Source of the DNA: Rhodobacteraceae bacterium F11138
GTDB taxonomy: Bacteria > Pseudomonadota > Alphaproteobacteria > Rhodobacterales > Rhodobacteraceae
Direction of reading: 5' to 3'
DNA length: 64,000 nucleotides
Assembly (NCBI GenBank): GCA_016521575.1
Contig: JAEKDP010000001.1
Location: forward strand, 539,894 to 603,893
Shown: positions 37,507 to 46,676 of the stretch, piece after piece
Position numbering within the stretch: the stretch's first letter is position 1
How the letters are laid out: each line of letters starts with the position of its first letter
Made by a program: the position numbers and the translations under genes
The notes under the pieces: model-generated
Databases searched by the model: none
The model's input: the letters and a program-made list of their open reading frames with translations, nothing else
Told to the model about the DNA's origin: nothing

Positions 37507-39120
37507 CTATGCGGCGGTTGTCGCCGCGCATCTGAACACGCTCAGCTCGTCTTCGTCCATCTGGGCAATCAGGCCGGTTTCCCATTCAAGATAGCGTCGG
37601 GCGGACTCCATGCTGCCGTCATGCCGGTCATGCACAAAGAACAGAAAATCAATACGCTCAGAGTCGGGTGGGTCCGACGGTGTCGAGGTGATCTCCAGCC
37701 CGCCGGCCCGCCAGCTTTGCGGATCATAGTCAAGCAGCAGGGGGGCAGAGATGCCCATCTGCACCAGATCCTTGGCGCAGTTGCGGGCGACAGACGGATC
37801 AAGCGCAGTCAGAATGACCGGGCGCGCCGGGTCGATGTCCAGCCGATCAAGCCGGGGCCGGATCGCCCATCGCGCCTGGGAAATGTGGGCTGTCCGATAG
37901 GTTTCGCTTGGCGACAGATCCAGAACCTGCGCGCCATCGGCTATACGCGCGGCTGCATCATGTGCCGATACCGTGGCGAACGCTGTGTCCTCTTGCCGGT
38001 CCGCGGTGTGCGGAACGGGAATTTCGGATGTCAGCCCCGCCGCTTGCGGATCAAGGATATAGGCGTCGTGACCCATCCGGCGCAGCCAGAAACATGTGGT
38101 CGCGGCGCGAATACCCAGGGGGTCGATCAGGATCAGGCGCGCGTTCCGAACACCAACCCACAGGTCAGTCGCCTGCACAAGTTGCCCGCCCGGCGCGTGA
38201 CGCACCCCGGGGTAGTGCCCGGCGTCGAATTCGGCCTTGCTGCGCGGATCCAGCAGATAGGTCGTGCGCCCCTCGTCCTGGCACCAGTCAGTCAGGGTCG
38301 TGGCATCCACGATTGGCAGTGCATGGGATTTGACAAAGGCCTCGTAGCGTTGCTTGGTTTGCTGCCGGTCCGTTGCGGTCAGGTTGGGCATCGGCGTCCA
38401 GGGCGTGCCGTATTCCAGATCGAAACCGGCCAGCTGCCAGCCCTGGGTGCCGTTCCGAAGCGCCAGGACCGGGTTCTTGAACCCAAGTTCCCGCAATGTC
38501 TGTGCCCCGATGATAGAGCGCGTTCTGCCGGCGCAATTCACCACGATGGGCACCGACGGATCCTCGATCAGGCTGGGGATGCGCAAACCCAGTTCCGCGT
38601 TGGGGATACAGACGGCTCCGGGAATGTTCATCTTGGAATATTCGCCTGGCGTACGGCCATCAAAGATGGCCAGAGGCGCGCCGCTTTCCTGCCGTTGCTT
38701 CAATTCTTCCGGCGACAGGGAAGGCGTCCCCATGTCGTGTTCGACCAGTTCCCCAAAGGCTTTGGACGGGACATTGACTCCTTTGAACAACTGATATCCC
38801 GCATCAGCCCAAGCGGGAGCACCGCCTTTGAGAATGAAAAGCGTTTCATAGCCGATCTGGTTCAACTGACGCGCCGCCCGCTCAGAGATACCATCGCCAT
38901 CATCCATCAGAATGACCCGGGCCGCGGGATTGGGAACAATTTCCGCAATCACGGTTTCAATCTGGCTATAGGGGCAATTCACCGAGAAGAACGGATGGCC
39001 TTCGCCGTATTGGCCATGTTCACGCACATCCAGAAATGCGATTTCCCCGGAACCTGACAGCATTTTCTTGACCGACGCTGCCGTGACATATTGCGGAGAG
39101 GCTGAGTTCAGAAACGCCAT
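37507..39120 (-). CDS. Four-module rhodanese-domain sulfurtransferase
   Basis: The 537-residue protein appears to contain four rhodanese modules at about 12-112, 133-235, 265-365 and 382-478. Only the second has a catalytic-loop cysteine, C196 in VVNCAGRTRS. The equivalent loops of the others read LMDDGDG, LIDPLGIR and LTALDPSVA, so those are probably structural. Rhodaneses transfer sulfane sulfur. It starts four bases after the dioxygenase stop and precedes the PLP lyase gene, indicating a shared role in organosulfur breakdown. Confidence 0.87.
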   Translation of the reverse strand: MAFLNSASPQYVTAASVKKMLSGSGEIAFLDVREHGQYGEGHPFFSVNCPYSQIETVIAEIVPNPAARVILMDDGDGISERAARQLNQIGYETLFILKGGAPAWADAGYQLFKGVNVPSKAFGELVEHDMGTPSLSPEELKQRQESGAPLAIFDGRTPGEYSKMNIPGAVCIPNAELGLRIPSLIEDPSVPIVVNCAGRTRSIIGAQTLRELGFKNPVLALRNGTQGWQLAGFDLEYGTPWTPMPNLTATDRQQTKQRYEAFVKSHALPIVDATTLTDWCQDEGRTTYLLDPRSKAEFDAGHYPGVRHAPGGQLVQATDLWVGVRNARLILIDPLGIRAATTCFWLRRMGHDAYILDPQAAGLTSEIPVPHTADRQEDTAFATVSAHDAAARIADGAQVLDLSPSETYRTAHISQARWAIRPRLDRLDIDPARPVILTALDPSVARNCAKDLVQMGISAPLLLDYDPQSWRAGGLEITSTPSDPPDSERIDFLFFVHDRHDGSMESARRYLEWETGLIAQMDEDELSVFRCAATTAA

Positions 39121-39124
39121 TCGA

Positions 39125-39700
39125 TCACCGGCGCGTTTTCACGCCAATGTCCATCTTGCGACAGGTTCCGGCCTTCAGATCATATATGGTGCGGTTGGAC
39201 AGGGTTTCCAGCGGTCGGCCATACATGTGCAGATGCCGGATCACGTCATCGCCGCGAATTTCGATCTGGTGAATGTCTTCGGGCATCAGGGCGATCCCCA
39301 TGCCGGGTTCGACCTTTACTTCGCGAACCTTTTTCAGTTCCGCAATTCCGGGTTCCGAACCATCGTCGACGCGTTCGAAAACCGAATTATATTCGATGCC
39401 GGATGCCGCGGCCACGCAAGCCCATGTCGTGTGGTCATGGGGCGGGACTTTTTTTCCGGGGCGCATGACATTCAGGTACAGCGTCAGCCCTTCGGGATCG
39501 TCCTGGGCAACAAGATAGCGCGCCTGCTGTTCGTCTTCGGCGGGATCAGGGTAGTTTTCGGAGGACCACATGTCTTGCTGAGAGGCCAGGCCGATCAAAG
39601 CAGTCTTGGCTTTTTCCAGATTGGTCCGATCCAGGCCATTTGCGAGGTACGCGCGTATTTCTTTCAGACTCTCTTCAACGGCAACTTCCGAGCTCGTCAT
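39125..39700 (-). CDS. Cysteine dioxygenase-family protein
   Basis: This 191-residue cupin has the iron-binding pair H88 and H90 in VPPHDHTTWA and the third ligand H158 in HLHMYG, the pattern of thiol dioxygenases. These enzymes add two oxygens to cysteine, 3-mercaptopropionate or similar thiols to make sulfinates. The start has GGGAGG upstream and lies at the head of the three-gene sulfur operon. The thiol substrate is not determined. Confidence 0.85.
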   Translation of the reverse strand: MTSSEVAVEESLKEIRAYLANGLDRTNLEKAKTALIGLASQQDMWSSENYPDPAEDEQQARYLVAQDDPEGLTLYLNVMRPGKKVPPHDHTTWACVAAASGIEYNSVFERVDDGSEPGIAELKKVREVKVEPGMGIALMPEDIHQIEIRGDDVIRHLHMYGRPLETLSNRTIYDLKAGTCRKMDIGVKTRR

Positions 39701-39963
39701 CTTGACCTCCCATGTTCAATTCTCAATATTTCTGGATGAAACTCCCGCGCATGACCAATTCAAATTTCTGTTGATTGCATAAGGTTGCCTGCGGAGCCGG
39801 GGAACTGGGGAACGATCTGGTTTGGGTCGCCTGAACAGTTTCGCGCCGTTTCGCCGCTGGATTTTCGTGCGGCCATGGCGCAATCGGGATCGGTCGCAAC
39901 CGGTTCAGGCCATGTCATCCGGCGTGAAACAGGGCGATCCGCCAGCGGTCCGATTGCCCCGGT

Positions 39964-40872
39964 TCAGGTCCGGCTGCCCAGGTGTTCGCTTCCGCGCAGC
40001 CGTGCCAGGGAAATCTGTTTCTGCCGCTCGCGAAACCGGGCCTTGTCGGTCTTGGTGGTTTCGTCGATGCAGTGGTGACAGGATACCCCGGCCTCGAACT
40101 CGGGTCGCGCCGCGTCACTGGGCAGAAGCGGGCGACGGCATCCGTGGCACAGTTCGTGCGGCCCGACCCGCAGACCATGGCCGACGCTGACCCTGTCGTC
40201 AAAAACGAAACATTCGCCCGTCCAGGTACTGTCCGCTTCGGGCACGTCTTCGAGATATTTCAGGATGCCGCCCTTGAGGTGAAAGACATCTTCGACACCC
40301 TGCCCCAAAAGATAGTTCGTGGATTTCTCGCAGCGAATTCCGCCCGTGCAGAACATGGCGATCCGTTTGTTGTGAAAGCGCTCTTTGTTGGCGTCCCACC
40401 ATGCCGGAAAGTCCCCAAACGAGCGGGTCTGCGGATTGACCGCCCCCTGAAAGGTCCCGATTTCCACCTCGTAGTTATTGCGCGTGTCGATGACCACGAC
40501 ATCCGGACTCTGGATCAGAGCGTTCCAGTCCTGCGCCTGGACATAATGCCCGACGCGGGTGCGCGGGTCGATATCTGGCTGGCCCATGGTCACGATCTCT
40601 TTCTTCAGCCGCACCTTCATCTTGCCGAAAGGTGGCTCGGGACTGGCCGAGATCTTCCATTCCAGATCGCTGCACCCCGGCAGGTTCCGGACATGCGCCA
40701 GAACGGCATCAATGCCGGTCCGGGGACCGGCGATGGTGCCGTTGATACCTTCATGCGCCAGCAAGAGCGTACCCTTGACCGCGTGTTCCCGGCAAAGGTC
40801 CAGCAGCGCGGGCTTCAACGCTGCGGGAGCGGGAAACCGGGCAAAATGGTAGAGGGCGGCGATCGTGTACAT
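39964..40872 (-). CDS. trhO: tRNA uridine(34) hydroxylase, rhodanese-type (TrhO/YceA)
   Basis: The family makes 5-hydroxyuridine at position 34 of certain tRNAs in an oxygen-dependent reaction. The 302-residue product has the N-terminal acylphosphatase-like domain (KGTLLLAHEGINGTIAG) and a central rhodanese domain with active-site C175 in MFCTGGIRCEKS. A C-terminal Cys-rich part (CHGC, then CHHC) may bind zinc. The ATG at 40872 is used because the longer upstream frame would overlap the divergent pncA gene. Confidence 0.92.
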   Translation of the reverse strand: MYTIAALYHFARFPAPAALKPALLDLCREHAVKGTLLLAHEGINGTIAGPRTGIDAVLAHVRNLPGCSDLEWKISASPEPPFGKMKVRLKKEIVTMGQPDIDPRTRVGHYVQAQDWNALIQSPDVVVIDTRNNYEVEIGTFQGAVNPQTRSFGDFPAWWDANKERFHNKRIAMFCTGGIRCEKSTNYLLGQGVEDVFHLKGGILKYLEDVPEADSTWTGECFVFDDRVSVGHGLRVGPHELCHGCRRPLLPSDAARPEFEAGVSCHHCIDETTKTDKARFRERQKQISLARLRGSEHLGSRT

Positions 40873-40971
40873 GCGCGACGATCTAGACCCGCCGGCTGTT
40901 TCAATCAAGAGCCCGCATTGACGCGGCCCGGTGACCCGCCTAGGCATGGGCGCGAGATGATGGAGGTTGCC

Positions 40972-41562
40972 ATGACCAAGGCCCTGATCGTAATCGACGT
41001 CCAGAACGATTTCTGCCCCGGTGGCGCGCTGGCCGTTCCGGGCGGCGACGAGATCGTTCCCCGCATCAATGCAATGATCGACGGCTTCGACGCTGTCGTG
41101 CTGACCCAGGACTGGCATCCGGCAGGGCACGGCTCCTTTGCTTCAACGCATCCGGGGTCGGATCCCTACCAGACGATGGAAATGGCCTATGGTCCGCAGA
41201 TTCTGTGGCCCGATCACTGCGTCCAAGGCAGCCCCGGTGCCGCGTTTCATCCCGGACTGCGAACCGATGGCGATCTGATCCTGCGCAAAGGGTTCCGGCG
41301 CGATATCGACAGCTATTCGGCCTTTTTCGAGAATGACCGCAGCACGCCGACGGGGCTGGATGGGTATCTGCGCAGCCGGGATCTGACCGATCTGACCCTG
41401 GTGGGCCTGGCCACTGATTTTTGCGTTCACTATTCTGCGGTCGATGCGGCGCGTCTGGGGTATTCGGTTGGCGTTGACATGACCGCCTGCCGGGCGATCG
41501 ATATGGATGGGTCTCTGGACAGCGCGCTTGCGTCCATGCGCGATGCCGGCGTTCGCATCTGA
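40972..41562 (+). CDS. pncA: Nicotinamidase
   Basis: The enzyme hydrolyses nicotinamide to nicotinate in NAD salvage. The 196-residue product has the catalytic triad D9 (VIDVQNDF), K106 (LRKGF) and C151 (TDFCVHYSA), and metal ligands in the QDWHPAGH and DHC segments. GGAGG lies six bases before the ATG at 40972, which fixes the start inside a much longer open frame. It is divergent from trhO. Confidence 0.94.
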   Translation: MTKALIVIDVQNDFCPGGALAVPGGDEIVPRINAMIDGFDAVVLTQDWHPAGHGSFASTHPGSDPYQTMEMAYGPQILWPDHCVQGSPGAAFHPGLRTDGDLILRKGFRRDIDSYSAFFENDRSTPTGLDGYLRSRDLTDLTLVGLATDFCVHYSAVDAARLGYSVGVDMTACRAIDMDGSLDSALASMRDAGVRI

Positions 41563-41700
41563 CATTTGCCGTCAAACGTCCGCGACCCCCCAGTGCTTTG
41601 ACACCATGGGTTTCAGGTGGCACCGGGGGATGCGGATTGGGTGCCAGATTGCCCTGACCCCGATCAGACGCAACCGGGGGCGGGGCCTTTTGCCGGGGCT

Positions 41701-42117
41701 TCAGGCCAGCTCGATACAGAGATCTTGCGCACCTTCCCACAGCACCTTTCGGCCGAGTTCGGGCAATTTTTCCAGACCGGTCGTGACGGTAAGAAAATGG
41801 TTGCCGGCAAGCTGTCCCATCTTGGAAGAGAAATCGACGCCCCCATAAGCAAGCAGGATCTCGGTTTCGCTGATCCCGGTCGGATACAGCAGAAACTGTC
41901 CGGGGGCGGGATGACTGGTGTGGTTTTCGTAGCTGACTCCGAAATCTTCGTCGCCCAGCGGAACCCAGACGCCTTCGCCGCTCCAGCGGACGTGGACAAG
42001 CTGGCTCTTGAATGGAAGCCGTTTCTTGAACGCGGCAACAGTATTTGGCGCGTTCTCGGTCTCGAGTCGGCCGTCGAATGAAAACTCGCCGGCCGTTATT
42101 TTCACCATTTCCACCAT
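41701..42117 (-). CDS. DUF3830-type cyclophilin-like protein
   Basis: This 138-residue protein matches the DUF3830 pattern, with segments such as PFKSQLVHVRWSGEGVW and the acidic LGDEDFGVSYENHT. The start at 42117 has GGAG seven bases upstream; the in-frame ATG 16 codons earlier lacks one and would overlap the hydantoinase gene. Its function is unknown. It lies 44 bases downstream of the second hydantoinase gene on the same strand, so it probably belongs to that operon. Confidence 0.75.
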   Translation of the reverse strand: MVEMVKITAGEFSFDGRLETENAPNTVAAFKKRLPFKSQLVHVRWSGEGVWVPLGDEDFGVSYENHTSHPAPGQFLLYPTGISETEILLAYGGVDFSSKMGQLAGNHFLTVTTGLEKLPELGRKVLWEGAQDLCIELA

Positions 42118-42161
42118 CTGGGGTCTCCGTTGTGTGTCAGGTTTGCGATGCGGGTCATGCG

Positions 42162-43619
42162 TCAAACGCCGATCGGCATATGTTCAGCGGATCGTTCGAC
42201 CTTGCGCGGCGCGGTCAGTTCCTTCCATTGCGACAATGCGCGGTTCACGGCTGAAAAGCCGGGCCGTTTGACAAAGGTGCCGCGACCGGGGCGCGGTTCG
42301 TTGCTGCCGTCCTCGCCCCAGACGATTTCGCCGCGCGACAGGGTGTAGCGCGGCATACCGGTGACCTTGTGGCCCTGGAACACGTTGTAGTCGATGATCG
42401 ACTTCTGGGTGGCCGCGTCGATGGTCTTTGACATCTTGGGGTCCCAGACCACGATGTCGGCATCCGCACCGGGGATGATGGCACCTTTTTGCGGATAGAT
42501 GTTGAGGATCTTCGCGATATTGGTCGAGGTCACGGCGACAAATTCATTCTCGGTCAAGCGCCCGGTCATCACCCCGTTCGTCCACAAAAGCGACAGCCGG
42601 TCTTCCAATCCGCCGGTGCCGTTCGGGATCTTGGTGAAATCCTCAAGCCCGAATTTCTTTTGTTCGCTGGTAAAGGCACAGTGATCGGTTGCGACCACCT
42701 GCAGCGATCCGGCCTGCAGCCCGGCCCAGAGGCTGTCCTGATGAGACTTGTCGCGGAACGGTGGCGACATCACCCGCTGGGCGGAATGCAGCCAGTCCTT
42801 GTTCTGGTATTCGCCTTCATCAAGCAGCAGGTGCTGGATCAACGGTTCGCCATAGACCCGCATGCCTTTCTGGCGGGCGCGGCGCACGGCTTCGTGGGCC
42901 TGTTCGCTTGACGTGTGTACGATATAGACCGGAACCCCCGCCGCATCGGCGATCATGATCGCCCGGTTGGTCGCTTCCCCCTCGACTTCGGGCGGGCGGG
43001 AATAGGCATGGGCCTCGGGGCCGGAAATGCCTTCCTGCATGAATTTCTGCTGCAACGAGGCAATGACGTCGCCGTTTTCGGCATGCACCAGGGGCAGCGC
43101 CCCCAATTCGGCGCAACGCTGGAACGAGGCGAACATCTCATCGTCGTTCACCATCATCGCGCCCTTGTAGGCCATGAAATGCTTGAACGTATTCACCCCC
43201 CGCTTGACGACGGTTTGCATCTCGTTGAAACGCTGTTCGTCCCAACCGGTGACCGCCATGTGGAACGAATAGTCCGAGGTCGCCTGCCGCCCGGCCCGTT
43301 CTTCCCAGGCATCCAGCGCCTGGAGCATCCCGTCTTCGCCGGGAATGATGAAATCCACCACCATCGTGGTGCCGCCCGACAGCGCGGCCGTGGTGCCGCT
43401 TTCCCAGGTTTCAGCGGTGGTCGTGCCCATGAAAGGCATTTCCAGATGGGTGTGCGGATCGATCCCGCCGGGCATGACCATTGCGCCTTCGGCATCGACG
43501 GTCTTGTCGCCGGACAGGTTTTCGCCAACGGCGGCGATCTTGCCGTTCTCGATCAGCACATCCGCGTGATAACTGCGATCAGCGGCTACGATTTTTCCGT
43601 TCTTGATGACAGTCGACAT
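42162..43619 (-). CDS. hydA: D-hydantoinase / dihydropyrimidinase (copy 2)
   Basis: This 485-residue paralogue of the enzyme at 7282-8742 shares long identical stretches with it, including PGGIDPHTHLEMPFMGT and VNTFKHFMAYKGA. Active-site residues are H56, H58, K146, H179, H235 and D312. The start has AGGAGG upstream. Here it follows an NCS1 permease and a carbamoylase gene, so it probably opens a hydantoin or dihydropyrimidine ring whose N-carbamoyl product the neighbour hydrolyses. Confidence 0.94.
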   Translation of the reverse strand: MSTVIKNGKIVAADRSYHADVLIENGKIAAVGENLSGDKTVDAEGAMVMPGGIDPHTHLEMPFMGTTTAETWESGTTAALSGGTTMVVDFIIPGEDGMLQALDAWEERAGRQATSDYSFHMAVTGWDEQRFNEMQTVVKRGVNTFKHFMAYKGAMMVNDDEMFASFQRCAELGALPLVHAENGDVIASLQQKFMQEGISGPEAHAYSRPPEVEGEATNRAIMIADAAGVPVYIVHTSSEQAHEAVRRARQKGMRVYGEPLIQHLLLDEGEYQNKDWLHSAQRVMSPPFRDKSHQDSLWAGLQAGSLQVVATDHCAFTSEQKKFGLEDFTKIPNGTGGLEDRLSLLWTNGVMTGRLTENEFVAVTSTNIAKILNIYPQKGAIIPGADADIVVWDPKMSKTIDAATQKSIIDYNVFQGHKVTGMPRYTLSRGEIVWGEDGSNEPRPGRGTFVKRPGFSAVNRALSQWKELTAPRKVERSAEHMPIGV

Positions 43620-43689
43620 GGGTTGGTTTCCTCCTAATGTTCAATTCCGACGGGCCGGTGGCCCGCCTGTTTGGCGGGACAATGCGTCC

Positions 43690-44625
43690 TCATTCCGGTG
43701 GGATCGAGCCTTTGCGCTCGACGATCAGGCGATATGCGTCCGGTTCCCGGTGGCGAGCGAAATCAAAGATCGTCTCGCGGTACCGCTTGCCCATGTCCAG
43801 ATCGCATTTCGCAAAGATGACTTCGTCGTCCAGCGTCGAGGCCATTGTCACGATTTCACCCGACGGGGCGATGATCGCGCTTTGCCCGACCATGTTGGAC
43901 CCTTCTTCCACACCGCATTTCGCCGCGGCGGCGACCCAGGTTGCGTTCTGATACGCGCCGGCCTGCATCGACAGATGATTGTGCAACTGCGTCAGACTGT
44001 CGATGTCGGGATGCCCGGTATGATCATAGGGCGTATTGTAGCCAAGCGTGATCATCTCGACGCCTTGCAGCCCCATGACGCGATAGGTCTCGGGCCAGCG
44101 CCGGTCGTTGCAGATGCACATTCCCAACACGCCGCCAAAGGCCCGCCAGACGCCAAAGCCCAGGTTGCCCGGCTCGAAATAGCGTTTTTCCAGGTGCTGA
44201 TGGCTGCGGCCCGGTTGGGGCTCTGAATGTCCGGGAAGATGCACCTTGCGGTACTTGCCGACGATCTTTCCCTTCTGGTCGACGATGATCGACGTGTTGA
44301 AACGGCGCTTGCGCCCATCTTCATCGACCAGTTCGGCATAGGAAAAGGTGAATCCGATGCCCAGCCTGCGGCCTTCCGCAAAAAGCGGCGCGGTTTCTGG
44401 ACCGGGCATTTCGGTTTCGTAATAGCTGTCGAGTTCGGCCTCGTTCTCGATCAGCCAGCGCGGGAAGAACGTGGTCAGGCAAAGTTCGGGAAAGACGACC
44501 AGATCGGCACCGCGCGCTTTGGCTTCGCGCATCATTTCGAGCATTCTGTTGACCGTGCTCTTGCGGGTTTCCGAACGGGCGATTGGGCCCATCTGGGCGA
44601 CGGCTGTGGATACGATACGCGACAT
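43690..44625 (-). CDS. N-carbamoyl-D-amino-acid hydrolase-like nitrilase-family amidase
   Basis: This 311-residue enzyme has the nitrilase triad E47 (FPELCL), K127 (YRKVHLPGH) and C172 (CICNDRRWPE). These are the positions known in Agrobacterium D-carbamoylase, and the length agrees. It hydrolyses N-carbamoyl amino acids to amino acid, CO2 and ammonia. With the adjacent hydantoinase it would complete the D-hydantoin route; a beta-ureidopropionase role in pyrimidine breakdown is the alternative. The start follows GAGGAG. Confidence 0.9.
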   Translation of the reverse strand: MSRIVSTAVAQMGPIARSETRKSTVNRMLEMMREAKARGADLVVFPELCLTTFFPRWLIENEAELDSYYETEMPGPETAPLFAEGRRLGIGFTFSYAELVDEDGRKRRFNTSIIVDQKGKIVGKYRKVHLPGHSEPQPGRSHQHLEKRYFEPGNLGFGVWRAFGGVLGMCICNDRRWPETYRVMGLQGVEMITLGYNTPYDHTGHPDIDSLTQLHNHLSMQAGAYQNATWVAAAAKCGVEEGSNMVGQSAIIAPSGEIVTMASTLDDEVIFAKCDLDMGKRYRETIFDFARHREPDAYRLIVERKGSIPPE

Positions 44626-44728
44626 GCGCTGTTCTCCTCGTACGAATATTTGATTTCAGCCGGGCTGGGCCGGCATGCGGCAGGTCGCTTTCAGGGCGGA
44701 CAGACACCGCCCTGAAAGCCGGGTTGCG

Positions 44729-46159
44729 CTAGACGTCCGCCGCAGGCTGGGTTGCGCGGCTATCGTTCTTGCAAAGCTGCAAATAGACCACGACACTGAC
44801 GGCGACCCCGACCGGCCAGGCAAAGGCCGCCGCGGAACTGAATGCCGGCACGATGGACATGCCGATCGTGATCAGGCCCGATACGATCAGCGCATAGACG
44901 GCCTTCATGTTATAGCCGTTGCTGTAATAGTATTTGCCCGAAGGGCTGTCGTCGAACAGGGCATCGGTATCGATGGAGCTGCGCTGCACGATGTAGTAAT
45001 CGGCCATGATGACGCCGAAAAGCGGTCCCATCAAAGCCCCCACGCCGCCGATGAACTGATTGACCAGGATCGGGTTGGAAAACAGGTTCCAGGGGGTAAT
45101 GACAATCGACAGGACTGCCACCAGCACACCCGCCTTGCGGAAGGTGAATTGGCGCGGCCACACGTTGATGATGTCATAGACCGGGGCGACAAAGTTCAGG
45201 ATGATGTTGATCCCCGCCGTGGCAACCCCGATTGCGATGATCGAAAGCAGCAGGATGGTGATGCTGTCGATATCCTTGAGCAGGACAATCGGATCGTGGA
45301 TGGCTTCTCCGTATACTTTTACCGACGCCAGGGCGATGACGATGGAAATGGCCCCGAACGCGGTCGCGTTCAGCAGCAGACCCCATGCGTTTCCGCGGCG
45401 CACCATCTCTTCGGTGGGCGCGTTGCGGGTGAAATCGGCAAAGTTCAGTGACGGCCCCGCGAAATAGGCCACGACAATGAACATCGCCGACAGCATGGCG
45501 ATGACGCCACTGTTGCCTTCGACCGCGCGATAGTTGAAATCAACCGTCCAGCCCGCCCGCATCAAAATCCACACGGCCAGGGCGATCATGGCGATCCAGA
45601 TGGCCGGACCGGCAAAGTCGGACAGCTTGCGAACCGCCTCCATCCCGCGTGAAAGAACGACAAGCTGTGCGGCCGACAGCCCCAGAAAGCAGATCCATCC
45701 CAGTGTGGACAGGCCCAGGAACGAGTTCAGCGTCATTGCCTCGGAAGACGGCGCAAGCTTCAACACCAGCAGCATGACAGCAGCCGAAGCCAGATAGGTC
45801 TGGATGCCATACCATGCGATGGCGACGATAGCGCGCAGGATCGCCGGTATATTGGCCCCCGTCACACCAAAGCTGGCCCGCGCGAAGACCGGGAAGGGGA
45901 CTTTGGCCCGCTGCCCGGCCACGCCGCTGAGGTTGTTGGCGAAATAAAGGATCACGATTCCCAGCGCGAAAGCGACGATCATCTGCCATCCGGTCAGGCC
46001 AAGCGCGAACAGGCCAATGGCCATCGTGTATCCGCCCAGGCTGTGCCAACCCGACATCCACCATGCAAGCAAATTCCATGTTTTCCATGTTCCGGTCGCA
46101 CTCTCTGGTGAAAGTTCGACGTTGAACAGACGAGAGTCCTCGTTTCTGTGGCCGGGCAT
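44729..46159 (-). CDS. NCS1-family nucleobase/hydantoin permease
   Basis: This 476-residue protein with about 12 membrane segments belongs to the NCS1 family of cytosine, uracil, allantoin and hydantoin (Mhp1) transporters. Typical segments are GHRNEDSRLFN at the N-terminus, NLLAWWMSGWHSLGGYT, and FPVFARASFGVTGANIPAILRAIVAIAWYG-type sequence near 95-125. The ATG at 46159 is preceded by GGAGG and AGGA; the TTG six codons earlier is less likely. It heads the operon with the carbamoylase and hydantoinase genes and presumably imports their substrate. Confidence 0.9.
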   Translation of the reverse strand: MPGHRNEDSRLFNVELSPESATGTWKTWNLLAWWMSGWHSLGGYTMAIGLFALGLTGWQMIVAFALGIVILYFANNLSGVAGQRAKVPFPVFARASFGVTGANIPAILRAIVAIAWYGIQTYLASAAVMLLVLKLAPSSEAMTLNSFLGLSTLGWICFLGLSAAQLVVLSRGMEAVRKLSDFAGPAIWIAMIALAVWILMRAGWTVDFNYRAVEGNSGVIAMLSAMFIVVAYFAGPSLNFADFTRNAPTEEMVRRGNAWGLLLNATAFGAISIVIALASVKVYGEAIHDPIVLLKDIDSITILLLSIIAIGVATAGINIILNFVAPVYDIINVWPRQFTFRKAGVLVAVLSIVITPWNLFSNPILVNQFIGGVGALMGPLFGVIMADYYIVQRSSIDTDALFDDSPSGKYYYSNGYNMKAVYALIVSGLITIGMSIVPAFSSAAAFAWPVGVAVSVVVYLQLCKNDSRATQPAADV

Positions 46160-46676
46160 TGTTCCTAATTCCTCCAAATTTCATCGGCGAGGGGCATTTC
46201 CCCTTCTGAGCGACAGTTGTGAATTGGCGCACTGGTGTGAATCGCCCGGCCGATGCCGGAACCTGAACACAACCGTCACGCGCCTTCAGAAAAGAGCGCC
46301 GCCTCCTTCAGCGCACCTTCGGACGCCACCATGAGAGATAAGAAATACGCATGTCAAGAAACTTTCCTATAAGGCATAATATTCTTGAATTCAGAGATTA
46401 GGATTTCTATTTTTTGCGAATTTATGCTGATGATTGAAATCAATAGGACTTGCCTAAAAAGAAAAAGACTTGACTAAACGGAGAGTTTTCTCATCTAGTC
46501 AAGCAGCCACGCCTGGTCTTCGAAGGAAACGGTCCACGTTTTTTCAGCTTGGTGAGGTCGCGATTGGCGGTATCACCACAGCCGTTGGGCGACGGGAAAC
46601 GTTCCCGGTGATGGCTCTTTGGATCTCGGACCTGGCGGTCTTCTTGCTTTATGCGCAGCCACGGAACAGGGAACAT
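46160..46676. other. Divergent intergenic region between the NCS1 permease and M20-carbamoylase genes
   Basis: This 517-base gap has no convincing gene, although the carbamoylase frame is open upstream to 46470 without family-like sequence. Its middle, about 46330-46510, is clearly richer in A and T than the surrounding genes and probably holds promoters for both directions. It carries several copies of a CTTGAC-like element. Confidence 0.7.
46448..46503 (+). promoter_or_regulatory. Repeated operator-like half-sites overlapping a putative promoter
   Basis: ACTTGCCTA (46448-46456) and ACTTGACTA (46468-46476) are direct repeats exactly 20 bases apart, and TAGTCAAG (46496-46503) is a perfect inverted copy of CTTGACTA. 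A further inverted TTGACA lies at 46352-46357. TTGACT at 46471 could be a -35 element with TCTAGT 18 bases later as -10. The XRE-cupin protein encoded downstream is a natural candidate to bind here. Confidence 0.45.

Noticed and set aside
46470-46676. Extension of the M20 carbamoylase to an upstream start at 46470
   Set aside because: The extra 69 residues are not family-like, the frame runs through the AT-rich control region, and the ATG at 46677 has AGGGA and gives the normal length.
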